Below are positions 42,457-51,400 of a stretch of DNA of 54,404 nt, in pieces. Position numbers and translations under genes: made by a program. The notes beneath the pieces were generated by a model. The model searched no databases. It worked only from the letters and a program-made list of their open reading frames with translations, and was not told the origin of the DNA. Within the stretch, counting starts at the first letter, position 1. Each line of letters opens with the position of its first letter. Location: assembly GCA_018500075.1 (NCBI GenBank), contig JAHBAN010000008.1:1-54404 (forward strand), given 5' to 3'. The stretch comes from Flavobacteriia bacterium (GTDB lineage: Bacteria > Bacteroidota > Bacteroidia > Flavobacteriales > Flavobacteriaceae).

Positions 42457-42930
42457 ATGACAGCTTTACCCACCGCACACACCCTGCACCGCAAGGGCCA
42501 CTGGGCTGGCCCCGCCATGACCTGCGAGCTGGATTATACCGAGCGGTTCTTGCGCCGCAAACGGCTGATCACCTCGACAGGCGAGGCGTTTGTCGTCGAT
42601 CTGGCGCAAACCACTTCGCTGGATGAGGGCGATGCGCTGGAGCTTGACAGCGGCGCGTTGGTGCAGATCAAGGCGGGTCGGGAAGCGCTCTACAAAGTCT
42701 CTGGCCCCGATCTTGTGCGCCTTGCCTGGCACGTGGGCAACCGTCACACGCCCTGCCAGATCGCCCCAGACCACCTGCTCATTCAGGCCGATCCTGTCAT
42801 TGGCCATATGCTTCAACACCTTGGCGCAACTGTTGCGCCACTCACCGGCCCCTTTACGCCCGAAGGCGGCGCCTATGGGCATGGGCGCACCCATGCGCAC
42901 GCACACGTCGCAACGGCCCATGACCACTAG
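42457..42930 (+). CDS. ureE: Urease accessory nickel carrier UreE
   Basis: UreE is a nickel metallochaperone that gives nickel to UreG. The 157-residue protein has the N-terminal UreE domain and the C-terminal metal-binding domain with LAWHVGNRHTPCQI near 88 and a GHMLQHLGATV-like motif whose His is a nickel ligand. Its tail is His-rich (GHGRTHAHAHVATAHDH), able to bind extra nickel. GAGAGG precedes the start. It overlaps ureF by 11 bases. Confidence 0.95.
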   Translation: MTALPTAHTLHRKGHWAGPAMTCELDYTERFLRRKRLITSTGEAFVVDLAQTTSLDEGDALELDSGALVQIKAGREALYKVSGPDLVRLAWHVGNRHTPCQIAPDHLLIQADPVIGHMLQHLGATVAPLTGPFTPEGGAYGHGRTHAHAHVATAHDH

Positions 42931-43582
42931 CGATATCATCACGCTCGCCCAATGGCTTTCGCCGGCCTTCCCTGTGGGAGCCTTTGCCTATTCGCACGGG
43001 CTGGAAGTTGTTATCCAACAACAGACGTTGACCAGCGCGCAAGACTTGCAAGACTGGCTTGCCGATGTGCTGGCGTATGGCAGCGGGCGTAACGAGTGTA
43101 TCCTGCTGCGCGCCGCCTACGCGTGCACCTCTCCGGCCGCGCTCGCCATGATCAACGAAACCGCCCTCGCCGCCTCCGCCTCGCGCGAGCGGATTTTGGA
43201 AACAGAATTGCAAGGCAGCGCTTTTGCCCAGACAGCGGCGGCCATCTGGCTGCGCACCGAACCCGAGGAGACCGCGCCGACAGCGCTCTGTTACCCCGTT
43301 GCTGTCGGATATGCCGCTGCGCGCCAGCAGTTTGATGTCGAACTCACTGCGGCGATGTATCTGCACGCCTTTGCCAGCAATCTGGTCTCTGTGGCCGTGC
43401 GCGCCGTGCCGCTGGGCCAGACCGAGGGGCAGCGCGTCCTCGCGGCTCTTGCCCCTCTCTGCGAGCAGATCGCCGCGCAGACCGCGGGCATGGCTCTTGA
43501 TGATCTCAGCAGCACGGCTTTTCTCTCCGACATCGCCAGTATGCATCACGAAACGCTTCAACCAAGGATATTTCGCTCATGA
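42920..43582 (+). CDS. ureF: Urease accessory protein UreF
   Basis: UreF is a GTPase-activating or gatekeeping partner for UreG in urease maturation. The 220-residue all-helical protein has LAQWLSPAFPVGAFAYSHGLE at its start, the family hallmark, and HAFASNLVSVAVRAVPLGQ later. The start at 42920 is inside ureE; longer in-frame readings go deeper into ureE and lack the family's sequence. The stop overlaps the ureG ATG (ATGA). Confidence 0.95.
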   Translation: MTTSDIITLAQWLSPAFPVGAFAYSHGLEVVIQQQTLTSAQDLQDWLADVLAYGSGRNECILLRAAYACTSPAALAMINETALAASASRERILETELQGSAFAQTAAAIWLRTEPEETAPTALCYPVAVGYAAARQQFDVELTAAMYLHAFASNLVSVAVRAVPLGQTEGQRVLAALAPLCEQIAAQTAGMALDDLSSTAFLSDIASMHHETLQPRIFRS

Positions 43583-44202
43583 CATCTCCCAACGGCCCTC
43601 TGCGCATTGGCATCGGCGGCCCTGTCGGCGCCGGCAAAACAACGCTTACAGCCTGTCTTGCGCGTGCATTACAAGCTGATTTTTCCATCGGCGTGATCAC
43701 CAACGACATCTACACCCAGGAAGACGCAGAGGCCTTGATGCGGATGCAGATCCTGCCGCAGGATCGTGTGATCGGGGTTGAGACAGGGGGCTGCCCCCAT
43801 ACCGCCATCCGCGAGGACGCCTCGATCAACCTCGCCGCAATCGCGCAGATGCGCGCGCGCCATCCCGATCTTGATATTGTGCTGATCGAGAGCGGCGGCG
43901 ACAATCTTTCGGCAACCTTCAGCCCCGAATTGGCCGATGTGACGATCTATGTGATCGACGTGGCCGCAGGCGAGGACATCCCGCGCAAAGGCGGGCCGGC
44001 GCTGACAAAATCAGATGTTCTGGTGATCAACAAAACCGACTTGGCCCCCCATGTCGGCGCATCTTTGGCTGTCATGGGGCAAGACTGTAAAAAAATGCGC
44101 GCAGGCCGGCCCTATATATTTTGCGCACTGCGGCAAAATGAAGGAATTGATGAGGTTCTGAACCATGTTCTCGAAATAGGCGGGCTTGGTCACAGCCGGT
44201 GA
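43579..44202 (+). CDS. ureG: Urease accessory GTPase UreG
   Basis: UreG is a SIMIBI GTPase that delivers nickel to urease when GTP is hydrolysed. The 207-residue protein has the P-loop GGPVGAGKTTL near residue 13, the nickel motif GGCPH near 71 (EVETGGCPHTAIREDAS type), an ESGGDNLSATFSPEL segment, and VINKTDLAPHVGASL. It overlaps ureF by 4 bases and ends the urease operon. No urea transporter or nickel transporter gene is next to the cluster in this window. Confidence 0.98.
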   Translation: MTSPNGPLRIGIGGPVGAGKTTLTACLARALQADFSIGVITNDIYTQEDAEALMRMQILPQDRVIGVETGGCPHTAIREDASINLAAIAQMRARHPDLDIVLIESGGDNLSATFSPELADVTIYVIDVAAGEDIPRKGGPALTKSDVLVINKTDLAPHVGASLAVMGQDCKKMRAGRPYIFCALRQNEGIDEVLNHVLEIGGLGHSR

Positions 44203-44252
44203 GGGGCAGCTCACCGATGATCTATTTAGATCGGCAATAGGCTGAAATAAAA

Positions 44253-44338
44253 TGGTGCCCAGGAGAGGACTCGAACCTCCACGTCCATACAGACACTAGC
44301 ACCTGAAGCTAGCGCGTCTACCATTCCGCCACCTGGGC
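44253..44338 (-). tRNA. tRNA-Leu (anticodon CAG)
   Basis: The minus strand folds as a long-variable-arm tRNA: acceptor GCCCAGG paired with CCTGGGC, then A and an encoded CCA at 44253-44255. The anticodon stem CTAGC/GCTAG closes the loop TTCAGGT, giving anticodon CAG, which reads leucine CTG. The T loop GTTCGAGTCC is standard. It lies between ureG and the NDUFA9-like gene. Confidence 0.96.
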
Positions 44339-44485
44339 AGGTGTCGATGGCAGCGCTTTAAGCGCGGGGAAGCGCGCTGTCAACGGGATTCAAAGGCTTT
44401 TGTGTTGAAACTCTCCATATCGGCTTGCCCAATGCCCCGTGCGCGCGTAGGAAAAGGCAAGTTTATGCCAAACGGAGGCCACCCC

Positions 44486-45466
44486 ATGTCAAAGCTTGTT
44501 ACCATTTTTGGCGGCTCGGGATTTGTTGGACGCTATATTGCGCAGCAGCTTGCGATGAAAGGCTGGCGTGTTCGCGTGGCGGTGCGCCGTCCCAACGAGG
44601 CTTTGTATGTGCGCCCTTATGGCGCTGTCGGGCAGGTCGAGCCGGTCTTTTGCAACATTCGGAATGACGCCTCTGTGGAGGCGGTGACACGCGGCTCTGA
44701 TGCTGTTGTGAATTGTGTTGGCACTTTTGAGCGCAAGGGAAAGAACAATTTTGACGCGGTCCAAGCCGAAGGTGCGGAGCGCGTCGCACGTATCGCTGCG
44801 GCGCATGGCGTTAAAACGCTTGTTCATCTCTCGGCTCTGGGCGTCGACCGTGACCAGCAGAGCGACTACGCCCGCACAAAGCGGGCCGGTGAGGCCGGTA
44901 TTCTGGCCCATTTCCCAAGTGCAATGATCCTTCGGCCTTCGGTTATCTTTGGTCAGGAGGACGGTTTCTTTAACCGCTTTGCCGGGATGTCCCGGATGGG
45001 GCCGATCTTTCCCTTGATCGGGGGCGGCACGAAGTTTCAGCCGGTTTACGTTATGGATGTGGCAAGTGCGGCTGTTGCGGGCGCTGAGGGACACGCCAGC
45101 GGAGTCTATGAGCTTGGCGGACCCGAAGCCAAAACCCTGCGCGGCTGGATTGATGTGATTCTGACGGAAGTTCACCGCAAAAAGCCTGTTCTGAACGCGC
45201 CTATGTTTGTGGGCCGTATGATGGCCTGGAGCCTTGATCTGGCGCAGAGCCTAAGCTTTGGTATCGCCAAGAACGGGCTGATCACGCGGGATCAGGTCAA
45301 ACAGCTGCAAACTGATAATGTGGTGCAGGACGGCGCAAAAACGCTGGCGGACCTTGGTATTATTGCGACGGCGCCCGAGGCTGTGATCGGAAGCTATCTC
45401 TGGCGCTACCGCCCATCAGGGCAGTATGATGCGATCCGAGACTCTGCGAAAAACCTCAATATTTAA
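44486..45466 (+). CDS. NAD(P)-binding protein of the complex I NDUFA9 family
   Basis: A 326-residue atypical short-chain dehydrogenase. The nucleotide loop FGGSGFVGRYIAQQL starts at residue 7 and is followed by VAVRRPNEALYVRPYG, VNCVGTFERKGKNNFDAVQAEGAERVARIAA and KRAGEAGILAHF, as in NDUFA9-like proteins that associate with respiratory complex I in mitochondria and alphaproteobacteria. The start at 44486 is chosen because GGAGG precedes it by seven bases. A catalytic YxxxK is replaced by YARTK, which is compatible with the family. Its stop overlaps the convergent uppP stop. A role in complex I assembly here is inferred. Confidence 0.9.
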   Translation: MSKLVTIFGGSGFVGRYIAQQLAMKGWRVRVAVRRPNEALYVRPYGAVGQVEPVFCNIRNDASVEAVTRGSDAVVNCVGTFERKGKNNFDAVQAEGAERVARIAAAHGVKTLVHLSALGVDRDQQSDYARTKRAGEAGILAHFPSAMILRPSVIFGQEDGFFNRFAGMSRMGPIFPLIGGGTKFQPVYVMDVASAAVAGAEGHASGVYELGGPEAKTLRGWIDVILTEVHRKKPVLNAPMFVGRMMAWSLDLAQSLSFGIAKNGLITRDQVKQLQTDNVVQDGAKTLADLGIIATAPEAVIGSYLWRYRPSGQYDAIRDSAKNLNI

Positions 45467-46269
45467 GCGCTGTAAGAGATCGTCAGAAGAACAAGGCCGA
45501 GCGCGACACGGTAGATCACGTAGGGTGCAAAACTGACGCTGCGCAAAAGGCGCATCATCAGGCTGAGCGCGCCGAGCGCCGCTATGAAGGCAAGTGCCGC
45601 GGCGACGGCGCCGTCTTTGGCGAGCTGTGCGTCGGCTGTCGTGATCACTTCTGCACCGAGCAGTGCCCCGCTGGCGAGGATTGTCGGGATAGACATGAGC
45701 ATAGCGAGCTTTGCTGAGTCCTGGCGCGAATAACCGAGCATCCGGCCCGCTGTGATACAGATCCCGGATCGGGACGTGCCGGGAATAAGCGCAACAGCTT
45801 GCCAGAGACCCATCTTGAGGGCGTCTTTTGTAGTCCAGTCCGTGTCTTTTTTATCGTTTGGGCCGCGCTGGTCGGCCCACCAGAGGAGCAGGCCAAACAA
45901 CAGCATTGTCCAGCCGATTACTGTCATGGAGCGCATCGCGTCAGACAGGCCTGTGAGCTTTAACACAAGGCCAAAAACGATAGCGGGGAGAGTTGCTATG
46001 GTGAGAAGGAAGGCAAGCTTTGCGCCCGCGGTGTCAATCCGACCTGTGAGCATACGAGGAAGACCGGCGAGACCCATGGACACATCGCGCCAGAAATAGA
46101 GAACCACGGCGCAGAGTGTTCCGATATGAACGGCCACATCTATGGCAAGGCCTTGATCCGGCGCGGAGGACAGCTCGGAAATCAGGATCAGATGTCCAGA
46201 TGAAGAGATCGGCAAGAACTCGGTGATGCCTTGCACCAGCGCGACGAGAATCAATAAATAAAACGGCAT
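45463..46269 (-). CDS. uppP: Undecaprenyl-diphosphatase UppP (BacA)
   Basis: UppP dephosphorylates undecaprenyl diphosphate to recycle the lipid carrier of cell-wall and surface-glycan synthesis. The 268-residue membrane protein has the two catalytic motifs: GITEFLPISSSGHLIL near residue 14 and ALIPGTSRSGICITAGRMLGYSR near 160. About eight hydrophobic segments are visible. The gene is divergent from gltD and converges with the NDUFA9-like gene. It may also confer bacitracin resistance in other species. Confidence 0.97.
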   Translation of the reverse strand: MPFYLLILVALVQGITEFLPISSSGHLILISELSSAPDQGLAIDVAVHIGTLCAVVLYFWRDVSMGLAGLPRMLTGRIDTAGAKLAFLLTIATLPAIVFGLVLKLTGLSDAMRSMTVIGWTMLLFGLLLWWADQRGPNDKKDTDWTTKDALKMGLWQAVALIPGTSRSGICITAGRMLGYSRQDSAKLAMLMSIPTILASGALLGAEVITTADAQLAKDGAVAAALAFIAALGALSLMMRLLRSVSFAPYVIYRVALGLVLLTISYSA

Positions 46270-46365
46270 GAAGGCCCCCGCTCTGGTTGCTCCTTTGCAG
46301 CTATAAAGAGCTGACAGAAAAAGAAAAGTCGCTTGATGGGTCCGATTCGGAATTAATAGTTTTGA

Positions 46366-46408
46366 AAATTGTGCAAAATTGACAATTTGGCGCAGGCTTT
46401 TCTAACAA
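46366..46408 (+). promoter_or_regulatory. Likely gltD promoter overlapped by an inverted repeat
   Basis: TTGACA at 46379-46384 is followed after 18 bases by TAACAA at 46403-46408, a good sigma-70-type pair in an A+T-rich gap, about 70 bases before the gltD ATG. AAATTGT at 46366-46372 and ACAATTT at 46382-46388 form a perfect 7-base inverted repeat with a 9-base spacer over the -35 box. This would suit a repressor or nitrogen regulator. No known consensus is matched with confidence. Confidence 0.5.
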
Positions 46409-46479
46409 TAGGTCAATAAAACTGACTTTCTTTTATTTTTTTGGTGTATTATTGGGGGGGAGAAGAGGGAGATTTGGCT

Positions 46480-47913
46480 ATGGCAAAGCAACCAATGCTG
46501 AAATTTGTATCTGTGGAGCGCGATATGCCTGAGAAGCGGGCGGCGGCGGCGCGGAGGCAGGACTTTGGCGAGATTTATCAGGAATATGCTCAGGCCAAGG
46601 CCGAGGAGCAGGCCAGCCGCTGTAGCCAGTGCGGGGTTCCTTATTGTCAGAACCACTGCCCGCTGCACAACAATATCCCCGATTGGCTCAACCTGACGGC
46701 GACGGGTCGCCTCAAGGAGGCCTATGAGGTCAGCCAAGCCACAAACACTTTCCCCGAGATTTGCGGGCGGATCTGCCCGCAAGACCGCCTCTGTGAGGGC
46801 AACTGTGTGATCGAGCAGTCCGGCCACGGCACTGTGACCATTGGCGCGGTGGAAAAATACATCACCGACACAGCCTGGGAAAACGGCTGGGTCACACCCG
46901 TGAACCCCGCAGAGGAGCGCCCCGAAAGTGTCGCCATCATTGGCGCCGGCCCTGGCGGGCTTGCGGCGGCAGAGCGGCTTCGGGCCGAGGGCATCCAAGT
47001 CACTGTCTATGACCGCTATGACCGCGCGGGCGGCCTGCTGACCTATGGAATCCCCGGCTTCAAGCTGGAAAAAGACGTTGTGATGCGCCGCATTGACCAG
47101 CTCGAGCAGGGCGGCGTAACGCTGAAACTGAACTGCAACATCGGCACAGACATCACTTTTGGCGCGCTGCGCGGACAGCATGACGCCGTGATTATTGCCA
47201 CGGGCGTCTATAAAACAAGGGATTTAGGCGGTGAGGGCGCCGAGGCTGAGGGGATTGTCAATGCGATCGACTATCTCACAACGTCCAACCGTCTGAGCTT
47301 TGGCGACGCTGTGCCGGAGTTTGACAGCGGCGAGTTGAATGCGGCGGGCAAAAAAGTCGTTGTCATTGGCGGCGGCGATACGGCGATGGACTGTGTGCGC
47401 ACAGCCATCCGCCAAGGCGCAGAGAGCGTCAAATGCCTCTACCGCCGTGACCGCGCCAATATGCCAGGGAGCCAGCGCGAAGTGAACAACGCCGAAGAAG
47501 AAGGCGTGATCTTTGAATGGCTGGCCGCCCCTGCGGGCTTTGTCGGTAGCCCTGTGAGCGCTGTGAAGGTCCAGAAGATGCGCCTTGGTGCGCCCGATGT
47601 GTCTGGGCGGCAAAGCCCCGAAGTGATCGAGGGAGCCGATTACAACGAGGCTGCCGACCTTGTGATCAAGGCGCTCGGCTTTGAGGCGGAAGACCTGCCG
47701 ACGCTCTGGGACACGCCCGAGCTGCCTGTGACCCGTTGGGGCACGATCAAGGCCGAATACGAGACCGGCGCGACAGAGCTGGAGGGCGTTTATGCCATTG
47801 GCGATATCGTGCGCGGGGCCTCGCTTGTTGTTTGGGCGATCCGCGACGGGCGGGATTGTGCCGATGCGATCCTGAGAAAATTTGCCGCCGTTAACAAAAT
47901 CGCGGCGGAGTGA
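46480..47913 (+). CDS. gltD: Glutamate synthase small (beta) subunit
   Basis: GltD passes electrons from NADPH via FAD and iron-sulfur centres to GltB for glutamate synthesis from glutamine and 2-oxoglutarate. The 477-residue protein has N-terminal Cys clusters (CSQCGVPYCQNHCPLHNNIP and ICGRICPQDRLCEGNC), FAD loop GAGPGGLAAAERL near 153, NADPH loop VIGGGDTAMDC near 295, and YAIGDIVRGASLVVWAIRDG near the end. The start at 46480 has GAGGGAG upstream. It precedes a GFA-family gene and gltB on the same strand. Confidence 0.98.
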   Translation: MAKQPMLKFVSVERDMPEKRAAAARRQDFGEIYQEYAQAKAEEQASRCSQCGVPYCQNHCPLHNNIPDWLNLTATGRLKEAYEVSQATNTFPEICGRICPQDRLCEGNCVIEQSGHGTVTIGAVEKYITDTAWENGWVTPVNPAEERPESVAIIGAGPGGLAAAERLRAEGIQVTVYDRYDRAGGLLTYGIPGFKLEKDVVMRRIDQLEQGGVTLKLNCNIGTDITFGALRGQHDAVIIATGVYKTRDLGGEGAEAEGIVNAIDYLTTSNRLSFGDAVPEFDSGELNAAGKKVVVIGGGDTAMDCVRTAIRQGAESVKCLYRRDRANMPGSQREVNNAEEEGVIFEWLAAPAGFVGSPVSAVKVQKMRLGAPDVSGRQSPEVIEGADYNEAADLVIKALGFEAEDLPTLWDTPELPVTRWGTIKAEYETGATELEGVYAIGDIVRGASLVVWAIRDGRDCADAILRKFAAVNKIAAE

Positions 47914-47917
47914 TTCT

Positions 47918-47961
47918 GGGGGGGTGATATGTGTGCACCCCCCGTGCACAACCCGTGCACC
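47918..47961. repeat. GTGCAC array, copy 2 (three palindromes at 11-bp spacing)
   Basis: GTGCAC occurs at 47933-47938, 47944-47949 and 47955-47960, again exactly 11 bp apart, after the lead GGGGGGTGATATG, matching copy 1 at 11551-11593. It starts 5 bases after the gltD stop, in the gap before the GFA gene. A 33-codon ORF begins at the lead ATG (47929-48030) and its first 11 residues share M-x-A-x-PVH-x-x-CT with the ORF at copy 1. Confidence 0.75.
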
Positions 47962-48056
47962 GGCAAAACGGGTTTTGCGCAAAAGCCCAATGATGAACAG
48001 ATCGGGCGCTGCCCCCATAGGACAACTTGACTGACCCAAACACGAAAAAGAGACGA

Positions 48057-48482
48057 ATGAGCAAAACAAGAGACATCAGCGGACAGTGCCTATGCGGGGC
48101 CGTGACAGTGAGCGCCACTGTGACGGAGCCGACTGTGCGCGCCTGTCATTGCGATATGTGCCGCCGTCACACGAGCAGTATGTTTATGTCTCTGAAAACC
48201 GACGCAGGCAGTATCCGCCTGAGCGGTCCGGCCAAGAGCTTTGTCTCATCTGAATGGGCCGAGCGCGGCTTCTGCGCAACCTGCGGCTCAACGCTCTGGT
48301 ACGGGCTGCGCGAAACCGGCGAGATCAACCTTGCGGCAGGTCTGTTTGACAACGCGGGCGGCGCGCCGCTCACCACCGAATTTTTTGCCGATCTGTGCCC
48401 GGCGGGCTACGCGCTTGCCGGCGCGCACAGACGGCTGACAACTGACGAAACGATTGCGCTGTTTGCGCCCAAGGAGGACTGA
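48057..48482 (+). CDS. GFA/CENP-V-type zinc protein
   Basis: A 141-residue protein of the glutathione-dependent formaldehyde-activating (GFA) fold. It has the family Cys pattern: GQCLCGAVTVSA near residue 9, ACHCDMCRRHTSS near 30 and FCATCGSTLWYG near 75, which bind zinc. Despite the family name, most members have unproven substrates. The start at 48057 has AAAAAGAGACG upstream; a TTG at 48027 is less likely. It lies between gltD and gltB, 4 bases before gltB, so it is probably co-expressed with glutamate synthase. Why is not known. Confidence 0.9.
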   Translation: MSKTRDISGQCLCGAVTVSATVTEPTVRACHCDMCRRHTSSMFMSLKTDAGSIRLSGPAKSFVSSEWAERGFCATCGSTLWYGLRETGEINLAAGLFDNAGGAPLTTEFFADLCPAGYALAGAHRRLTTDETIALFAPKED

Positions 48483-48486
48483 AGCC

Positions 48487-51400
48487 ATGACCACATATGA
48501 CGAAAACTGGGTGCGTGAAGAAGAAGCCAAGCGCAAATGGATGGCTGAAAACGGGCTATACAGCGAGGAAGAAGAGCATTCATCCTGTGGTGTGGGCCTT
48601 GTTGTGTCACTGGACGGGAAGCCGCGCCGCAAAGTCGTGGAAAACGGGATCGCTGCGCTCAAGGCGATCTGGCACCGCGGCGCTGTCGACGCGGACGGCA
48701 AGACAGGCGACGGCGCGGGCATTCATGTGCAAATTCCTGCGAATTTCTTTTATGACCAGATCCGCCGGACAGGCCATGAGCCGCGCATGGACGAGCTTAT
48801 CGCTGTGGGGCAGATCTTTTTGCCGCGCACCGACTTTGGCGCGCAGGAGCGCTGCCGCACGATTGTTGAAACCGAAGTTTTGCGTCTGGGCTATTATATT
48901 TATGGCTGGCGTCACGTGCCTGTCGCAATCGGCTGTTTGGGCGACAAGGCCAATGCAACGCGCCCCGAGATTGAACAAATTCTGATTTCAAACACCAAGG
49001 GTGTGGATGAAGAGCAGTTCGAGCGCGAGCTTTATGTGATCCGCCGCCGGATCGAGAAGGCTGTGACAGCGGCTGGCATTCAGGGGCTTTATGTGTGTTC
49101 GCTGTCGTGCCGCTCTGTGATTTACAAGGGGATGATGCTGGCCGAGCAAGTTGCCGAGTTTTATCCCGACCTGATGGATGAGCGCTTTGAGAGTGCTTTT
49201 GCAATCTATCACCAGCGCTATTCCACAAACACCTTCCCGCAGTGGTGGCTGGCGCAGCCCTTCCGGATGTTGGCCCATAACGGCGAGATCAACACACTCA
49301 AAGGCAACGTCAACTGGATGAAAAGCCACGAGATCCGCATGGCCTCGAGCTTTTTTGGCGATCTGGCCGAAGACATCAAGCCGATCGTGCAGCCCGGAAG
49401 CTCTGACTCGGCGGCGCTTGATGCTGTGTTTGAAGTGCTTGTGCGCGCGGGCCGCGATGCGCCGATGGCGAAGACCATGCTTATTCCGGAAAGCTGGAGC
49501 AAGCAGGCTGTCGAGCTGCCCGAAGCCTGGCGCGATATGTATAGCTATTGCAACTCTGTGATCGAGCCATGGGACGGCCCCGCCGCTCTGGCTATGACCG
49601 ATGGTCGCTGGGTCTGTGCGGGGCTTGACCGCAACGGCCTGCGCCCGATGCGCTATGTTGTGACGGGCGACGGCTTACTGATTGCCGGCTCCGAGGCGGG
49701 GATGGTTCCGATTGACGAGGCGGGCGTTGTGGAGAAGGGCGCGCTTGGTCCGGGACAGCTTATTGCTGTGGATATGAAGGACGGCGGCCTGTTTCACGAC
49801 ACCGAGATCAAGGACCGGATGGCTGCGGCGCAGCCGTTTGGCGAGTGGGTCGGCAAGATCAACGAGCTGGAGCAGGAGCTTGCCGGTGTGACCGAAGCGC
49901 CGCTGTTTGAGGGCGAGGAGCTGCGCAAGCGCCAGATTGCGGCGGGCTACACTATGGAAGAGCTTGAGCAAGTGCTTGCGCCGATGTGTGAAGACGCCAA
50001 GGAAGCGCTGGCCAGTATGGGCGACGACACGCCCAGCGCCGTTCTGTCAAAGCAGTATCGCCCGCTGAGCCACTACTTCCGCCAGAACTTCTCTCAGGTG
50101 ACAAACCCGCCGATCGACAGCTTGCGCGAGTTCCGTGTGATGAGCCTGAAGACACGGTTTGGCAACCTCAAGAACGTGCTCGACCAGAGCAGCGCGCAGA
50201 CCGAGATTATTGTTCTGGAGACGCCGTTTGTGGCGAATGCGCAATGGGACGAAGTCACCCGGCATTTCAACGCCGATCTTGTCGAGATCGACTGCACATT
50301 TGAGGAGACGGCGGGCGAAAATGCGCTGCGCGACGCTCTGGAGAGCATCCGCCGGCGTGCCGAGGACGCTGTGCGCTCGGGCGCGGGGCATCTTGTGCTC
50401 ACCGACCAGCACCAGAGCGAGAGCCGCGTTGCGATCCCGATGATTTTGGCGACCAGCGCTGTGCACAGCTGGCTGACCCGCAAGGGGCTGCGGACCTTCT
50501 GCTCGCTCAATGTGCGGGCGGCGGAATGTATCGACCCTCATTATTTCGCTGTGCTTGTCGGCTGTGGCGCGACCACGGTGAACCCCTATCTGGCGGAAGA
50601 CTCGGTGGCTGACCGGATCCGCCGCGGCCTGCTTGACGGGACGCTCACAGAAAACATGGCGCGCTACCGCGAGGCTGTGGACCAAGGCTTGCTCAAGATC
50701 ATGGCGAAGATGGGGATCAGCGTGATCAGCTCCTATCGCGGCGGTATGAACTTTGAAGCCGTGGGCCTCTCGCGCGCGATGTGTGCCGAATATTTCCCCG
50801 GCCTCACCAGCCGCATCAGCGGGATCGGTATTCGCGGGATCGAGCAAAAAGCAGTCTCTATTCACGCCAAAGGCTTTGCGGCCGGTGCGGATGTGCTGCC
50901 GATTGGCGGCTTTTACAAAGCCCGCAAATCCGGCGAGACCCATGCTTGGGGCGCGAACACGATGCATATGATGCAAGCAGCCTGCAACCGTGCCTCCTAT
51001 GAGATGTGGAAAAACTATTCCAAGGCGATGCAATCCAACCCGCCGATCCATCTGCGCGACCTGCTGGCCATCAAACCGCTGGGCAAATCTATCCCGCTGG
51101 AAGAGGTCGAAAGCATCACCAGCATTCGCAAGCGCTTTGTCACCCCCGGCATGAGCCTTGGCGCGCTCTCGCCTGAAGCACACAAAACGCTGAACGTGGC
51201 GATGAACCGGATTGGTGCAAAGTCCGACAGCGGCGAGGGCGGCGAAGACCCCGCGCACTTCCACCCAGAGCCAAACGGCGACAACCCCTCTGCCAAGATC
51301 AAGCAGGTGGCAAGCGGGCGCTTTGGCGTGACGGCGGAATACCTCAACCAATGCGAGGAGCTGGAAATCAAGGTTGCCCAAGGCGCCAAGCCCGGCGAGG

